A program made the translations under genes and the position numbers. This document shows, piece by piece, positions 35,284 to 44,677 of a stretch of DNA of 64,000 nucleotides. Position 1 is the stretch's first letter, and each line of letters starts with the position of its first letter. Origin of the DNA: an uncultured Tenacibaculum sp. (GTDB lineage Bacteria; Bacteroidota; Bacteroidia; Flavobacteriales; Flavobacteriaceae); the NCBI GenBank assembly GCA_947497895.1, contig CANMIL010000001.1, positions 62,001 to 126,000 on the forward strand, in the 5' to 3' direction. The notes under the pieces are model-generated. The model was not told the DNA's origin, searched no databases, and saw only the letters and a program-made list of their open reading frames with translations.

Positions 35284-35934
35284 TTACTTTTTCCCAAAGA
35301 TACCTCCTAAAAGACCTCCTAAAAGACCTCCTCCAGAAGATTTTTGGTTTCCACCACCTAGTACCATTCCAGCAACGTCGTCAATAACACTTCCATCGCC
35401 ATCGGCATCCAAGATTTGCTCTAAGAAGCTTTGTTCTTTTTGAGTTGAATTTCCACCCAACAAACCTCCTAAAAGTCCTCCTAAGTCACCAGAGTTGCTA
35501 ACACCGTTTTCTCTAGTTTGTTTACCTAACATTCCCATTAAAAGTGGAGCAGCAGTTTTTAAAATATTAGCTACAGAGCCAGCATCAATACCAGATTTTT
35601 GACTAATTACTTGCTCAACTCCCTGTTGCTTGTTTCCAAGAACATGACCTAAAATTTTACTTCCATCTTGAACAACATCTGCATTAACACCTCCTTTAAA
35701 TAAATCTCCAAGATTATCTAAAATACTTCCATCGTGTTTGTTTGATAAAGCACCCATTAATCCTTCAGCACCTTCTGGTGTAGAAGCATTTCGTTGCATT
35801 GCTTTCATTAATACTGGTAAAGCCATTGTAAGCACATTTCCAGTTTTATTCGTGTCTTGTCCAGTTGAACCAGCTACTCCTGATATAATCGTTTTTCCTA
35901 GGTCGCTGTTCAATAAGTCTAAAATTCCTGCCAT
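35284..35934 (-). CDS. DUF937 domain protein
   Basis: This 216-aa protein begins MAGILDLLNSDLGKTIISGVAGSTG, a DUF937/YidB-like helical start (the family is common in Bacteroidota). Two Gly-rich segments near the C-terminus (GGLLGGLLGG at about 153 and at the end) and the acidic DADGDGSVIDDV stretch, reminiscent of an EF-hand or dockerin-type calcium loop, are notable. No signal peptide is visible. Function unknown; related proteins have been linked to stress and envelope. Confidence 0.85.
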   Translation of the reverse strand: MAGILDLLNSDLGKTIISGVAGSTGQDTNKTGNVLTMALPVLMKAMQRNASTPEGAEGLMGALSNKHDGSILDNLGDLFKGGVNADVVQDGSKILGHVLGNKQQGVEQVISQKSGIDAGSVANILKTAAPLLMGMLGKQTRENGVSNSGDLGGLLGGLLGGNSTQKEQSFLEQILDADGDGSVIDDVAGMVLGGGNQKSSGGGLLGGLLGGIFGKK

Positions 35935-36067
35935 GTTTTTGATTTAATTATTAAAGGTTAGTAAATTACATCTACATTATGTGAGACACAAGTTACAAAT
36001 TTTAGGTCACACTTTTTTTAAATAATTATTTATACTTTTAGCATTCTGAAAATAACAAACTAATTAT

Positions 36068-37393
36068 ATGAAAAAATTAGCACTTCACTGGCAAATTTTA
36101 ATAGGTATGCTAGTGGGAATTTTATTTGGTTTAGCAATGACCACCATTGAAGGAGGAGCTACATTTGTTGGAAACTGGATAAAACCACTAGGTACAATTT
36201 TTGTGAAACTTTTAAAATTAATTGCCGTACCATTAATTATAGCATCTCTTATTAAAGGAATATCCGATTTAAAGGATATTTCTAAATTTAGAAATATTGG
36301 ACTTCGCACTATCGGAATTTATGTTGGAACCACTGTTATAGCAATTACTTTGGGTTTATTACTAGTAAACATAGTAAAACCAGGAAATGGAATTTCTGAA
36401 GAAACTATTAATAAATTAACTGAAACTTATGCAAGTAGCGGAAGTGTTCAAGCAAAAATAGCCGAAGCAACAAAGCAAAAAACTAGTGGACCTTTACAAT
36501 TTATGGTAGATATGGTTCCTGATAATGCTATTAAAGCGATGGGAAGTAATAAATCAATGTTACAAGTAATATTTTTTACCATTTTTCTTGGAATATCAAT
36601 GTTATTGGTGGGTGAAGAAAAATCGAATCCTTTAAAGAAGTTTTTTGACTCTTTAAATGAAGTGATTTTAAAAATGGTAGATCTCATTATGCTTTTTGCT
36701 CCATATGCTGTATTTGCATTATTAGCTAATGTTGTAGTTTCGTCCAATGATCCTGATTTATTATTGGCCTTACTTAAATATGCATTTACCGTTGTAGGAG
36801 GTTTGTTATTAATGGTTGGGTTTTATATGTTCTTAGTGGGAGTTTTCGTGAAGAAAAATCCTCTGTGGTTCTTAAAACAAATCAGTCCAGCGCAGTTATT
36901 AGCTTTTTCAACAAGTTCAAGTGCAGCAACATTACCGGTTACCATGGAACGTGTTGAAGAGCACGTAGGAGTAGATAAAGAAGTATCAAGTTTTGTATTA
37001 CCAGTTGGGGCTACAATTAATATGGACGGAACAAGTTTATACCAAGCAGTGGCCGCCGTGTTTATTGCTCAAGCTTTAAGTTTCGATCTAACATTTGCCG
37101 ATCAGCTTACTATTATTTTAACAGCATTATTGGCATCTATTGGATCAGCTGCAGTTCCAGGTGCGGGAATGGTAATGTTGGTTATTGTATTAGAAGCTGT
37201 AGGTTTTCCAGGAGATAAACTAGCTATTGGATTAGCACTTATTTTTGCCGTTGATAGACCTTTAGATATGTGTAGAACTGTTATTAATGTAACAGGAGAT
37301 GCAACAGTTTCTACTATGGTGGCAAAATCTGTTGGTAAATTAGGAACACCTAACCCTAAGAATTGGGACGATAATTATGATGAAGTTAAATAA
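36068..37393 (+). CDS. dicarboxylate/amino acid:cation symporter (DAACS)
   Basis: This 441-aa inner-membrane carrier belongs to the GltP/DctA group that imports glutamate, aspartate or C4-dicarboxylates with H+ or Na+. Diagnostic sections: FSTSSSAATLPVTM (re-entrant loop HP1, near residue 281), NMDGTSLY (TM7, near 319), GSAAVPGAGMVML (HP2, near 359) and DRPLDMCRTVINVTGD (TM8, near 397). The loop between helices 3 and 4 is long. It is a single gene with no evident partner. Confidence 0.93.
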   Translation: MKKLALHWQILIGMLVGILFGLAMTTIEGGATFVGNWIKPLGTIFVKLLKLIAVPLIIASLIKGISDLKDISKFRNIGLRTIGIYVGTTVIAITLGLLLVNIVKPGNGISEETINKLTETYASSGSVQAKIAEATKQKTSGPLQFMVDMVPDNAIKAMGSNKSMLQVIFFTIFLGISMLLVGEEKSNPLKKFFDSLNEVILKMVDLIMLFAPYAVFALLANVVVSSNDPDLLLALLKYAFTVVGGLLLMVGFYMFLVGVFVKKNPLWFLKQISPAQLLAFSTSSSAATLPVTMERVEEHVGVDKEVSSFVLPVGATINMDGTSLYQAVAAVFIAQALSFDLTFADQLTIILTALLASIGSAAVPGAGMVMLVIVLEAVGFPGDKLAIGLALIFAVDRPLDMCRTVINVTGDATVSTMVAKSVGKLGTPNPKNWDDNYDEVK

Positions 37394-37468
37394 CTTTGAA
37401 GTAATTTTTGAATAAAAATAAAAAACTAAATTTAGAATTTACTAAACATATTACTTATTAGAATTTAA

Positions 37469-38500
37469 ATGAATATTTGCTTTTTAATGTATCCTTGGGA
37501 AGAAATTGTCCCAGACAAAGATTCTTCATTGACCTTAATTCATGAATGCGCGAAAAGAGGTCATGGTGTTGCATTATGTACACCTTCGAACTTAACTATC
37601 AGGAATAGTGTTACGAATGCATTTTGTTCAATAATTAACAAAATGGAGAAAGTTCCTTCAAGTATTAGATCTTTTTATAAAAAAGCCTCAATACGTGAAG
37701 AAATGCTTCCTCTTGCGGGGTTCGATGCTATATTCATGAGAGGAAACCCTCCTTTAGACCCTTTAATGTTAAATTTTCTTGATTCTGTAAAGGATGATGT
37801 TTTTATCATCAATTCAGTCGAAGGAATGCGTGAAGCAAATAATAAATTATATACGGCCGTTTTTGAAGATCCGAATAATGAGATTATTCCAGTAACTCAC
37901 GTTTCAAAGAATAAAAATTACCTAATCAAGACTATTGAGGAGTCGGATTCCGAAAAAATGATTCTAAAACCTTTGAACGGGTATGGAGGGTCTGGAGTAA
38001 TTTTAATAGAAAAGGCGGCCATGAGTAATATTAACTCGTTGTTAGACTTTTATATTAGTAAAAGCGATGGGTCTTCCGACTATGTAATTCTTCAAGAATA
38101 TATCGAAGGTGCAGATAAAGGTGATGTTAGGATTTTGCTTTTGAATGGAATACCTATAGGAGCCATGAAAAGAATTCCAGGTGATAAAGATCATAGATCA
38201 AACATTACTGCTGGAGGAAGAGTCGAAAAGCATAAACTAACAGCTGCTGAGAAACTACTTTGTAAGAAAATTGGACCGAAATTAGTAAAGGATGGATTGT
38301 ACTTTGTAGGAATCGATGTAATTGGCGGTAAATTAGTAGAAGTGAATGTGATGAGCCCAGGAGGAATTACTTATATTAATAAAGTGTCTAAAGTAAAATT
38401 ACAGGAAAAGGTAATTGACTTTTTAGAAAGTAAAGTTTTAGAGAAGAATGCGGCGTTTAGAAGAATGACGGATTTAAAAAGAAGAGTTAATGAAGCTTAA
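37469..38500 (+). CDS. glutathione synthetase-like ATP-grasp ligase
   Basis: This 343-aa protein has the fold of prokaryotic glutathione synthetase: an N-terminal domain, the ATP-binding GYGGSGV loop near residue 171, EYIEGADKGDVRILLLNG near 211 and the metal-binding end FVGIDVIGGKLVEVNVMSPGG near 271. Sequence features fit GshB, but no gamma-glutamylcysteine ligase is nearby and the operon partners suggest a peptide or amino acid ligation. It overlaps the next gene by 11 bp. Confidence 0.85.
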   Translation: MNICFLMYPWEEIVPDKDSSLTLIHECAKRGHGVALCTPSNLTIRNSVTNAFCSIINKMEKVPSSIRSFYKKASIREEMLPLAGFDAIFMRGNPPLDPLMLNFLDSVKDDVFIINSVEGMREANNKLYTAVFEDPNNEIIPVTHVSKNKNYLIKTIEESDSEKMILKPLNGYGGSGVILIEKAAMSNINSLLDFYISKSDGSSDYVILQEYIEGADKGDVRILLLNGIPIGAMKRIPGDKDHRSNITAGGRVEKHKLTAAEKLLCKKIGPKLVKDGLYFVGIDVIGGKLVEVNVMSPGGITYINKVSKVKLQEKVIDFLESKVLEKNAAFRRMTDLKRRVNEA

Positions 38501-39335
38501 ATTAGATGGACCTTTGGTTAGTGCAGAATGGTTGAACGATCATTTGGATGCTGAGAATTTAATGATATTAAATGGGACCATAAAGAAAGTGGGAGGAAAT
38601 ACTGACAATAATGAAAAAGAAAAACAGATTCCGAACACCATTTTTTTTGATATCAAAAAGAACTTTTCAGATACTAACTCTCAATTTCCAAGCACTATAC
38701 CTTCAGAAGAACAGTTTCAGGAGGAGGCTAGGAAAATTGGAATCAATCAAGATAGTTGTATTGTAGTTTATGATAATTTAGGAATTTATTCTTCTGCTCG
38801 AGTTTGGTGGCTTTTAAAAACTTTTGGTTTTGAAAACGTAGCAGTACTCGATGGTGGTTTTCCAGCTTGGGTAAAGGCAGACTTTTCGATTGAAAATGTT
38901 ATCAATCATTCAAGAGAAAAAGGAAATTTCATAGCGAATTATCATCCTGATAATATCCGTTTTACTGGAGACATCCTGGATATTATTGAGCATAAAAATG
39001 ATTGCATTCTGGACGCTCGTTCAGCAGGAAGATTTAACGCAACTCAGCCAGAACCTAGAGCAGATTTAAAAGGAGGTCATATTCCAACATCATTAAGTTT
39101 ACCCTACACCGATTTACAGGTAGATGGTAAAATGAAAAGCAAGGAAGAGTTACGATATATTTTCTCTAATACATTAAATGAAGAAAAACCTTTAATATTC
39201 TCGTGTGGTTCGGGAATTACAGCTTGTATTTTAGCTTTAGGAGCCACAATCGCTGGTTATACTAATTTGAGTGTGTATGATGGTTCATGGACAGAATGGG
39301 CTAGTACACCAAACTTACCAATTGATACGAAATAG
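38490..39335 (+). CDS. sulfurtransferase with two rhodanese domains
   Basis: A 281-aa protein resembling SseA/thiosulfate or mercaptopyruvate sulfurtransferase. The N-terminal rhodanese domain is the inactive one (SARVWWLLKTFGFENVAVLDGGFPAW), and the C-terminal domain carries the active Cys239 in FSCGSGITA, the loop associated with mercaptopyruvate sulfurtransferases. It overlaps the ATP-grasp gene and ends exactly where the TerB-like gene begins. Confidence 0.9.
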   Translation: MKLKLDGPLVSAEWLNDHLDAENLMILNGTIKKVGGNTDNNEKEKQIPNTIFFDIKKNFSDTNSQFPSTIPSEEQFQEEARKIGINQDSCIVVYDNLGIYSSARVWWLLKTFGFENVAVLDGGFPAWVKADFSIENVINHSREKGNFIANYHPDNIRFTGDILDIIEHKNDCILDARSAGRFNATQPEPRADLKGGHIPTSLSLPYTDLQVDGKMKSKEELRYIFSNTLNEEKPLIFSCGSGITACILALGATIAGYTNLSVYDGSWTEWASTPNLPIDTK

Positions 39336-39665
39336 ATGACAAATATTTGGACAAAAGAAGAGTTTACAACATATGTGTTATTGTATGTAGCGCATTGTAA
39401 TTATATAGAAACAGAAGAGGAAAGTAAATACATTATTTCTAAAATAGATGAAGACCTATACAACAGAATTCATACAGAAATTGTAATGGATGTTGAAGAG
39501 AAGGTTAAATTAAATAAGATAAAAGAGTATTTACAAGAAAACAAATACAGTCACGAAGAGAAGAAAGAACTGTTAAATGATATTAAAAACGTAATTTTCG
39601 CTGATGGTACAGTAGATAATTCAGAGAAAAAAGTATTTAATTTTTTAAAGAAAATATTAAGTTAA
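39336..39665 (+). CDS. TerB-like helical protein
   Basis: This 109-aa protein is all helical and acidic, with VLLYVAHCNYIETEEESKYI near the start and an IFADGTVDNSEKKVFNFLKK end, the pattern of TerB/DUF533 domains, which may bind metal at the acidic loop. It immediately follows the sulfurtransferase stop (0 nt gap) and lies in an operon of peptide-modifying enzymes. Function unknown. Confidence 0.75.
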   Translation: MTNIWTKEEFTTYVLLYVAHCNYIETEEESKYIISKIDEDLYNRIHTEIVMDVEEKVKLNKIKEYLQENKYSHEEKKELLNDIKNVIFADGTVDNSEKKVFNFLKKILS

Positions 39666-39689
39666 TATGCCTAATCAGTTTTAGTTCGA

Positions 39690-40520
39690 ATGGAAAGATT
39701 AAGTATTGATAATATAATTCTTAAGATTCAAAAGCAAGAGCTATTTGAAGCTGTGAGTGATGATTATTCGTTCACTTTAAAAATTGATTCTTACGAGCCT
39801 TATGTTTGTGCCGCAGTGCATGACGGACATCAGTTTAGAAAAGAGTTATGGGATAATTGTTTGCATACTGAATACGAACGATGGTATGAGGAAGATCCTG
39901 CTACCAAACAAATGATTCAATCACATCCAATCGTAATTGCAGGAATGGATTCTCGTTTTGAGTATGATTTAAATAGACCACCTGAAACTGCTATTTACAA
40001 AGATGCTTGGAAAAGAAGACTTTGGAAATCATCGTTAACAAATGAGCAACGAAATAGAAGTCTTGAAAAACATGCGAATTTTTATAACGTAGTACATACG
40101 TTAATAGAGAAAATAGAAAGTACTTTTTCTACTTGTATCGTATATGATATGCATTCTTATAATTGGCAACGATGGGATAGAAAAGTACCTACTTGGAATC
40201 TTGGAACTTCAAATGTTGATAATGAACGTTTTTCTGAAGAAATTGAAGCTTGGCGTCAAATACTTGAAAAGACTCCATTTCCTAATGAAATAGAAAGTTC
40301 ATCAAAAATTAATGATACGTTTCAAGGTAACGGATATTTTCTTAAGTATATAACTTCTAACTTCAATAATACCTTAGTTTTGGCTACAGAAATAGCTAAG
40401 GTGTATTGTAACGAAACGGAACAGGTTGTGTATCCTGAAGTAGTATCTTCTGTTGAAAAATATTTAAAATTGGTCTTACCTGAACACGCTCAAAACTTTT
40501 ATCAAAAGCATAAAAAATAA
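39690..40520 (+). CDS. N-formylglutamate amidohydrolase-like protein
   Basis: This 276-aa protein shows the N-formylglutamate amidohydrolase family motifs: VHDGHQFR near residue 38, MDSRFEYDLNRPPE near 83, IVYDMHSYNW near 150 and an RQILEK helix later. In this operon it is unlikely to act in histidine degradation, as no hut genes are present. A hydrolase or deformylase acting on a conjugated amino acid is a better guess. It precedes the QEGLA gene by 23 nt. Confidence 0.85.
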   Translation: MERLSIDNIILKIQKQELFEAVSDDYSFTLKIDSYEPYVCAAVHDGHQFRKELWDNCLHTEYERWYEEDPATKQMIQSHPIVIAGMDSRFEYDLNRPPETAIYKDAWKRRLWKSSLTNEQRNRSLEKHANFYNVVHTLIEKIESTFSTCIVYDMHSYNWQRWDRKVPTWNLGTSNVDNERFSEEIEAWRQILEKTPFPNEIESSSKINDTFQGNGYFLKYITSNFNNTLVLATEIAKVYCNETEQVVYPEVVSSVEKYLKLVLPEHAQNFYQKHKK

Positions 40521-40543
40521 TACTATAAATTAAGAGTAACCGC

Positions 40544-41704
40544 ATGAAGAATGGTGTAAAAGTTGAAAAGGATACACTTTTTAAAATTGATCGGAAGATT
40601 GATAAATTGGTAAAGAAAATAGAATTATTAAGCTATGTAAATCCTATTAATATAGAAGAGGAAAAGGCTTTGTTTTTTAAATCTAAATACTTAACAGATC
40701 CTGAATTTCGTTATCCCGAAAAGGATTTTGATAAGTTTAAAATTCACCAAAAGTTTTTTACACAACCTATTGAATTAATTGAGGACGAGCGAATACGTAA
40801 TTTATATGAGGAAATCATTTATTATTATTCAGGTGTTGTACGTTGTATAGAAACGGTTGGAGAAGGAAAGAAATTCTATTATAATAGTTTACAGTCCTTC
40901 GGAACCCCAACCGAACAAGATGTAGAAAATGCCAAGTTTATATTACATTTTGAAGAAGAAGATGAAGACGATCCAGCATTTTTACCAAAGTACACTCCTC
41001 AAGAAGCAGAAAAAATTTTCAGAGAATATGGTAAACGATACGATTTCGATTACAATATTAAGGAGTCTTCAGCAATGGGAGCTATTGCAATGGTGTTAAA
41101 TAGCAGTCAAACATTAGTACTTAATAGTCGACATAGGTATTCAGAGAATGAGATGGCAATTTTAACCAATCATGAGATTGGGGTCCATATGGTCACTACG
41201 ATGAATGGATTATCGCATAAATTGAAAATATTTTCTCACGGATTACCTAACAATGTGGAAACTCAGGAAGGACTAGCTGTATTCAGTGAATACATGTCTG
41301 GGAACTTAACTATAAAACGTTTGAAAGAATTGGCGTATAGAGTAATTGCGGTTGATAGTTTGGCAAAGGGGTACTCTTTTTCTAGAACGTTCAGAATGCT
41401 ACATAATTCGTATGATTTAGATAGAGAAAAGGCCTTTCACATTACAACTCGAGTTCATAGAGGAGGAGGTTTAACGAAAGATTATTTGTATTTGACAGGG
41501 CTGAAGCAGGTATATGATTATTATAAAGCGGGAAAAGATTTAAGTATTTTACTGACAGGTAAAGTAACTCTAAAATATGCAGATGATATTCAATATTTAA
41601 TAGATAAAGGACTCGCTTTAAATTCAAAGTTTATTACAGATTCATACAACGAAAATAAAAACACTAATAAAACTCTAGATTTTATCTTAGATAATTTAAA
41701 ATAA
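40544..41704 (+). CDS. QEGLA/DUF1704 (MATCAP-like) metallopeptidase
   Basis: This 386-aa protein has the DUF1704 hallmarks: the zinc motif NHEIGVHMVTT near residue 208-218 (HExxxH), the TQEGLAVFSEYMSG motif near 245 with the third ligand Glu, and the RVHRGGGLTKDYLYL motif near 305. Eukaryotic relatives (MATCAP) remove C-terminal tyrosine, so carboxypeptidase activity is plausible. It ends the operon of ATP-grasp, sulfurtransferase, TerB-like and amidohydrolase genes. Older annotation calls it a flavohaemoglobin expression modulator. Confidence 0.9.
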   Translation: MKNGVKVEKDTLFKIDRKIDKLVKKIELLSYVNPINIEEEKALFFKSKYLTDPEFRYPEKDFDKFKIHQKFFTQPIELIEDERIRNLYEEIIYYYSGVVRCIETVGEGKKFYYNSLQSFGTPTEQDVENAKFILHFEEEDEDDPAFLPKYTPQEAEKIFREYGKRYDFDYNIKESSAMGAIAMVLNSSQTLVLNSRHRYSENEMAILTNHEIGVHMVTTMNGLSHKLKIFSHGLPNNVETQEGLAVFSEYMSGNLTIKRLKELAYRVIAVDSLAKGYSFSRTFRMLHNSYDLDREKAFHITTRVHRGGGLTKDYLYLTGLKQVYDYYKAGKDLSILLTGKVTLKYADDIQYLIDKGLALNSKFITDSYNENKNTNKTLDFILDNLK

Positions 41705-41719
41705 AATTTACTATTTGCC

Positions 41720-42607
41720 TCAATTTTGATTTAATGTTTTTATAATGTCATTCAGGGCTAATTTAGCTTCCTTCATCACGGGCAATAAAGGCCAAATATG
41801 TGGCATTCTTTTACCCTCAATTACTTCAAGATCGATATTCGCATTTAATATCTTTTCAATCGCTAATTTTTGATCAGGGTAAACAATATCGTATTCCGCT
41901 ATAAAAATGGTTGTTTTCGGGAAGTTATTGAAATTACCATAAAGTGGAGAAATTATGGGGTCTTTCAAATCTATACCATGAGAACATAATCTTTTTGAAC
42001 TCAAAACTCCTTTCTTAGATAGCATAACATCTTTGTTGTCAATAGCATCAATATCAGGGTTAGTCAACGATGAGTCCATGACAGGAGAAATTAGTATAAT
42101 TTGAGAAGGTAACAATTTATTACTTAGAATTAATCGCTGTGTTAGTGTCGTCACCAAAGTTGCCCCAACGGAATCACCCATTAAAACAATGTTTTTTGAA
42201 TCATACAATTCTAGTGCTTTGGAGTAAACACTATCGATATTTTTTGAAATTACTTCTATATTGTTTTCAGGTGCTTTGGGGTAATTACACAGCCAAATGG
42301 AATAATTTGTTTTTGTATAAATAGTTTTTAAAGAGTCCCAATGATGCTTAGCTGGTCCAGAAATAAATGCTCCTCCATGTACAAACAATAATAATTTTTC
42401 AGAGTTATTATTTACAAGTTCTGTAATGTTAGAATCGGCAATAGTAAATCTAGAAATATTTTTACCTTTATAGAAACGTCCCTTAGGATGATAAATATCT
42501 TCTTTTCGGAGTTTTTTGTAATCAATTGGATCTTCACTAAAGGTTTTCTTTATTCCTTTTAGCTTCAGTGCAGCTACCGTTAAATAGTAAGTTAAACTCG
42601 CTTTCAT
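41720..42607 (-). CDS. alpha/beta hydrolase (HSL-type esterase)
   Basis: This 295-aa protein has the hormone-sensitive-lipase family motif HGGAFISG near residue 74, the nucleophile elbow MGDSVGAT with the catalytic Ser, and the C-terminal DIVYPDQ and MPHIWPLLP residues (Asp and His). The start ATG at 42607 is supported by MKASLTYYLTVAALKL. It is convergent with the peptidase operon; the 15-bp gap holds no terminator. Confidence 0.87.
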   Translation of the reverse strand: MKASLTYYLTVAALKLKGIKKTFSEDPIDYKKLRKEDIYHPKGRFYKGKNISRFTIADSNITELVNNNSEKLLLFVHGGAFISGPAKHHWDSLKTIYTKTNYSIWLCNYPKAPENNIEVISKNIDSVYSKALELYDSKNIVLMGDSVGATLVTTLTQRLILSNKLLPSQIILISPVMDSSLTNPDIDAIDNKDVMLSKKGVLSSKRLCSHGIDLKDPIISPLYGNFNNFPKTTIFIAEYDIVYPDQKLAIEKILNANIDLEVIEGKRMPHIWPLLPVMKEAKLALNDIIKTLNQN

Positions 42608-42818
42608 AGAATCTAGATTTTATACTTCTAAAATAAACTATTCATTGAATTTAAATGAGAAAACTCAAATAAACATTAGAGTATATTAAAAAAGAATGGA
42701 GCCTCTTATTGAAATAATATGAGACTCCATACGGTTAGGTTAAATAATTAATTAACTGATTAGTTAAAATGTAAAATCTCAGACACCGGTTTTAATCTGG
42801 AGATTTAATTTTCTGAAA

Positions 42819-43281
42819 TTACTTCTTTAAAAGCTTTTTTACAACTCTTTTTTTCTTTTTTGATTCTATTTCAACAATATAGAGTCCAGAATTTAGACTA
42901 TTTATAGAATAACTTTGGTTACTTTTAAAATCACCTCTAAACTGTTTTACAAGCTTTCCTGATAAATCATAAATAGTAACTTTTTGAACTTCTTCATTAA
43001 GTAAAAACTAGCTAGTGCTCGGGCTCGGGTATAAAATAATTTCATTACTAGAAAGCTTAATATCATATCAGTATTTACGAGTACTTTTCTTCAAAATTAT
43101 CGGATAAATGCTCTAAAATGATATGAAGTCATTACCATATTCCTTTCATAACTACATTTTACTCCTGGGATTCATTCTCATGTTGTTTTTCCTAAAACTG
43201 TTTCTTTAAAATTCTGTTGAGCAGATAATTGAAAGGAAACAAGTAATAAAATTCTGGATATAATTATTTTTAATACTTCAT
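42819..43281 (-). pseudogene. decayed T9SS-secreted protein gene
   Basis: At the 5' end (43281 down) the minus strand still encodes a signal peptide (ISRILLLVSFQLSAQQNF, after a frameshift from ATGAAG). At the 3' end (42819-43064) it encodes a T9SS type A sorting domain: EIILYPSPSTS, then an in-frame TAG, then LLNEEVQKVTIYDLSGK, and a basic tail ending KKLLKK and TAA. Everything between has been lost. It was probably a surface-secreted enzyme of the adjacent glucan locus. Confidence 0.75.
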
Positions 43282-43389
43282 TTTTTTAGGTTAAATACAT
43301 ATAAGATTGATCTAAGTTTTATCAATAATTTTTACTTCCACGGGAGTGAAGATAGAAATAAAAATAGCTCGTTAACTACCATAAATACT

Positions 43390-43405
43390 ACGAAAACGAT
43401 TTCGT
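43390..43405. promoter_or_regulatory. LacI-family operator-like palindrome
   Basis: ACGAAAACGATTTCGT is an inverted repeat (ACGAAA/TTTCGT) with a central CG, the shape of LacI/PurR-family operators, 74 nt before the LacI-type gene. It may be autoregulatory. Confidence 0.6.
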
Positions 43406-43478
43406 GTTGATAAGTTTTTTGACCATATATTAAAGGTTTAATAAAACTAACCACATAAAATTGTCATTTTTGTAAAAT

Positions 43479-44510
43479 ATGAAAACTAAAATTACTATCA
43501 AGATAATTGCTAAAGAGCTGGGTGTCGCAACTTCCACAGTATCAAAAGCTTTAAGAGATAGTTCTGAAATTAGTAAAGAGACTAAAGACAGAATAAAGGC
43601 ATATGCCGATTATTATAATTATCGTCCGAATAATTTAGCGCTACAACTGAGAAACCAAAAAACAAAGGTCATAGGTATTATTTTACCTCAAATTGTGCAT
43701 CATTTCTTTTCAACAGTTATCAAAGGAATTGAAAAAGTAGCATCAGAAAGAGGTTATAATATCATGGTTTGTTTTTCTAATGATTTAGAAAAGAAAGAGG
43801 CAGAAACTATTGATGTTTTGACTAACGGAAGTGTTGACGGTTTGTTAGTTTCAATAGCCAAAGAAACCTTGGAAAAGGGGAGTTTTAATCATTTTAATCG
43901 TTTAATAGATAATAACATTCCGCTAGTCTTATTTGATAGAACCCATGAATCATTAAAATGTGATAAAGTTATTGTTGATGATGTAGGTGCTGGATATAAA
44001 GCAACGAAATACTTATTAGATACAGGGTGTAAAAGGATTGGAATATTGACAACACCTCAACATGTAACGGTTGGGTTAGATAGATTATTAGGGTATGAAA
44101 AGGCTTTAAAAGATTCAGATTTATCTATTGAAGACAAGTTGATAATTAGAGTGAATGAGGAATATGATATTAAACCGCAAATAGAAAAGGTATTTGAACA
44201 GCCTTTAGATGCGATTTTTGCAGTAAATGAAATATATGCAGCTATAGCAATTCGTATTGCAAAGGAGAGAGATTTAAATATTCCGAATAACATTTCTATT
44301 GTAGGGTTTACTGATGGATTAATCTCTGAATACGCTTCACCATCGATAAGTACTGTTGTTCAACACGGTTTTACTATGGGAGAACAATCAGCCGAGTTAT
44401 TAATTGATTGTATTGAAGGAAAAAAAGATAACGATATAACGCAAACTAAAGTTATATCAAGTAATTTAAAAATTAGAGAGTCCAGTAAAAATAATCAAAA
44501 TGAATCATAG
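43479..44510 (+). CDS. LacI family transcriptional regulator
   Basis: This 343-aa regulator has the N-terminal HTH (TIKIIAKELGVATSTVSKALRD, residues about 3-26) with the hinge helix NYRPNNLALQLR, then the periplasmic-binding-like sensor (GIILPQIVHHFFSTVIKGIE to TVVQHGFTMG). It is located at the head of an alpha-glucan locus with GH65 and MFS genes and probably responds to a maltodextrin-related sugar. A LacI-type operator lies just upstream. Confidence 0.92.
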   Translation: MKTKITIKIIAKELGVATSTVSKALRDSSEISKETKDRIKAYADYYNYRPNNLALQLRNQKTKVIGIILPQIVHHFFSTVIKGIEKVASERGYNIMVCFSNDLEKKEAETIDVLTNGSVDGLLVSIAKETLEKGSFNHFNRLIDNNIPLVLFDRTHESLKCDKVIVDDVGAGYKATKYLLDTGCKRIGILTTPQHVTVGLDRLLGYEKALKDSDLSIEDKLIIRVNEEYDIKPQIEKVFEQPLDAIFAVNEIYAAIAIRIAKERDLNIPNNISIVGFTDGLISEYASPSISTVVQHGFTMGEQSAELLIDCIEGKKDNDITQTKVISSNLKIRESSKNNQNES

Positions 44511-44677
44511 TCATCGGGAGATCTTATTTTTCTTAGATTTATTCTAAATAAAAACTTGTTTTTTGTTCGGAATTTTGGATTTAGAATTAAACTAATTTAA
44601 AATAAATTCATAATATTCAGGTGTTTATTGAAAATTTTATTAGCTTTCGTGCTACTAACCAAAACACCCTTCTTATC

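Larger units (their letters stand above)
42608..43478. other. 871-bp intergenic region with a decayed T9SS gene
   Basis: The only coding remnant seen is the pseudogene at 42819-43281 (minus). The rest is AT-rich, with the LacI-type operator at 43390. In typical alpha-glucan loci a susC/susD pair would be expected at this position. Confidence 0.7.

Noticed and set aside
43479..44510. LacI-like protein as a sugar-specific repressor with a named ligand
   Set aside because: The sequence does not allow a ligand to be assigned; only the locus suggests maltodextrin.
44621..44677. GTG start giving 19 extra residues on the GEVEDY protein
   Set aside because: The ATG at 44678 starts a standard signal peptide, whereas the extension would bury it.
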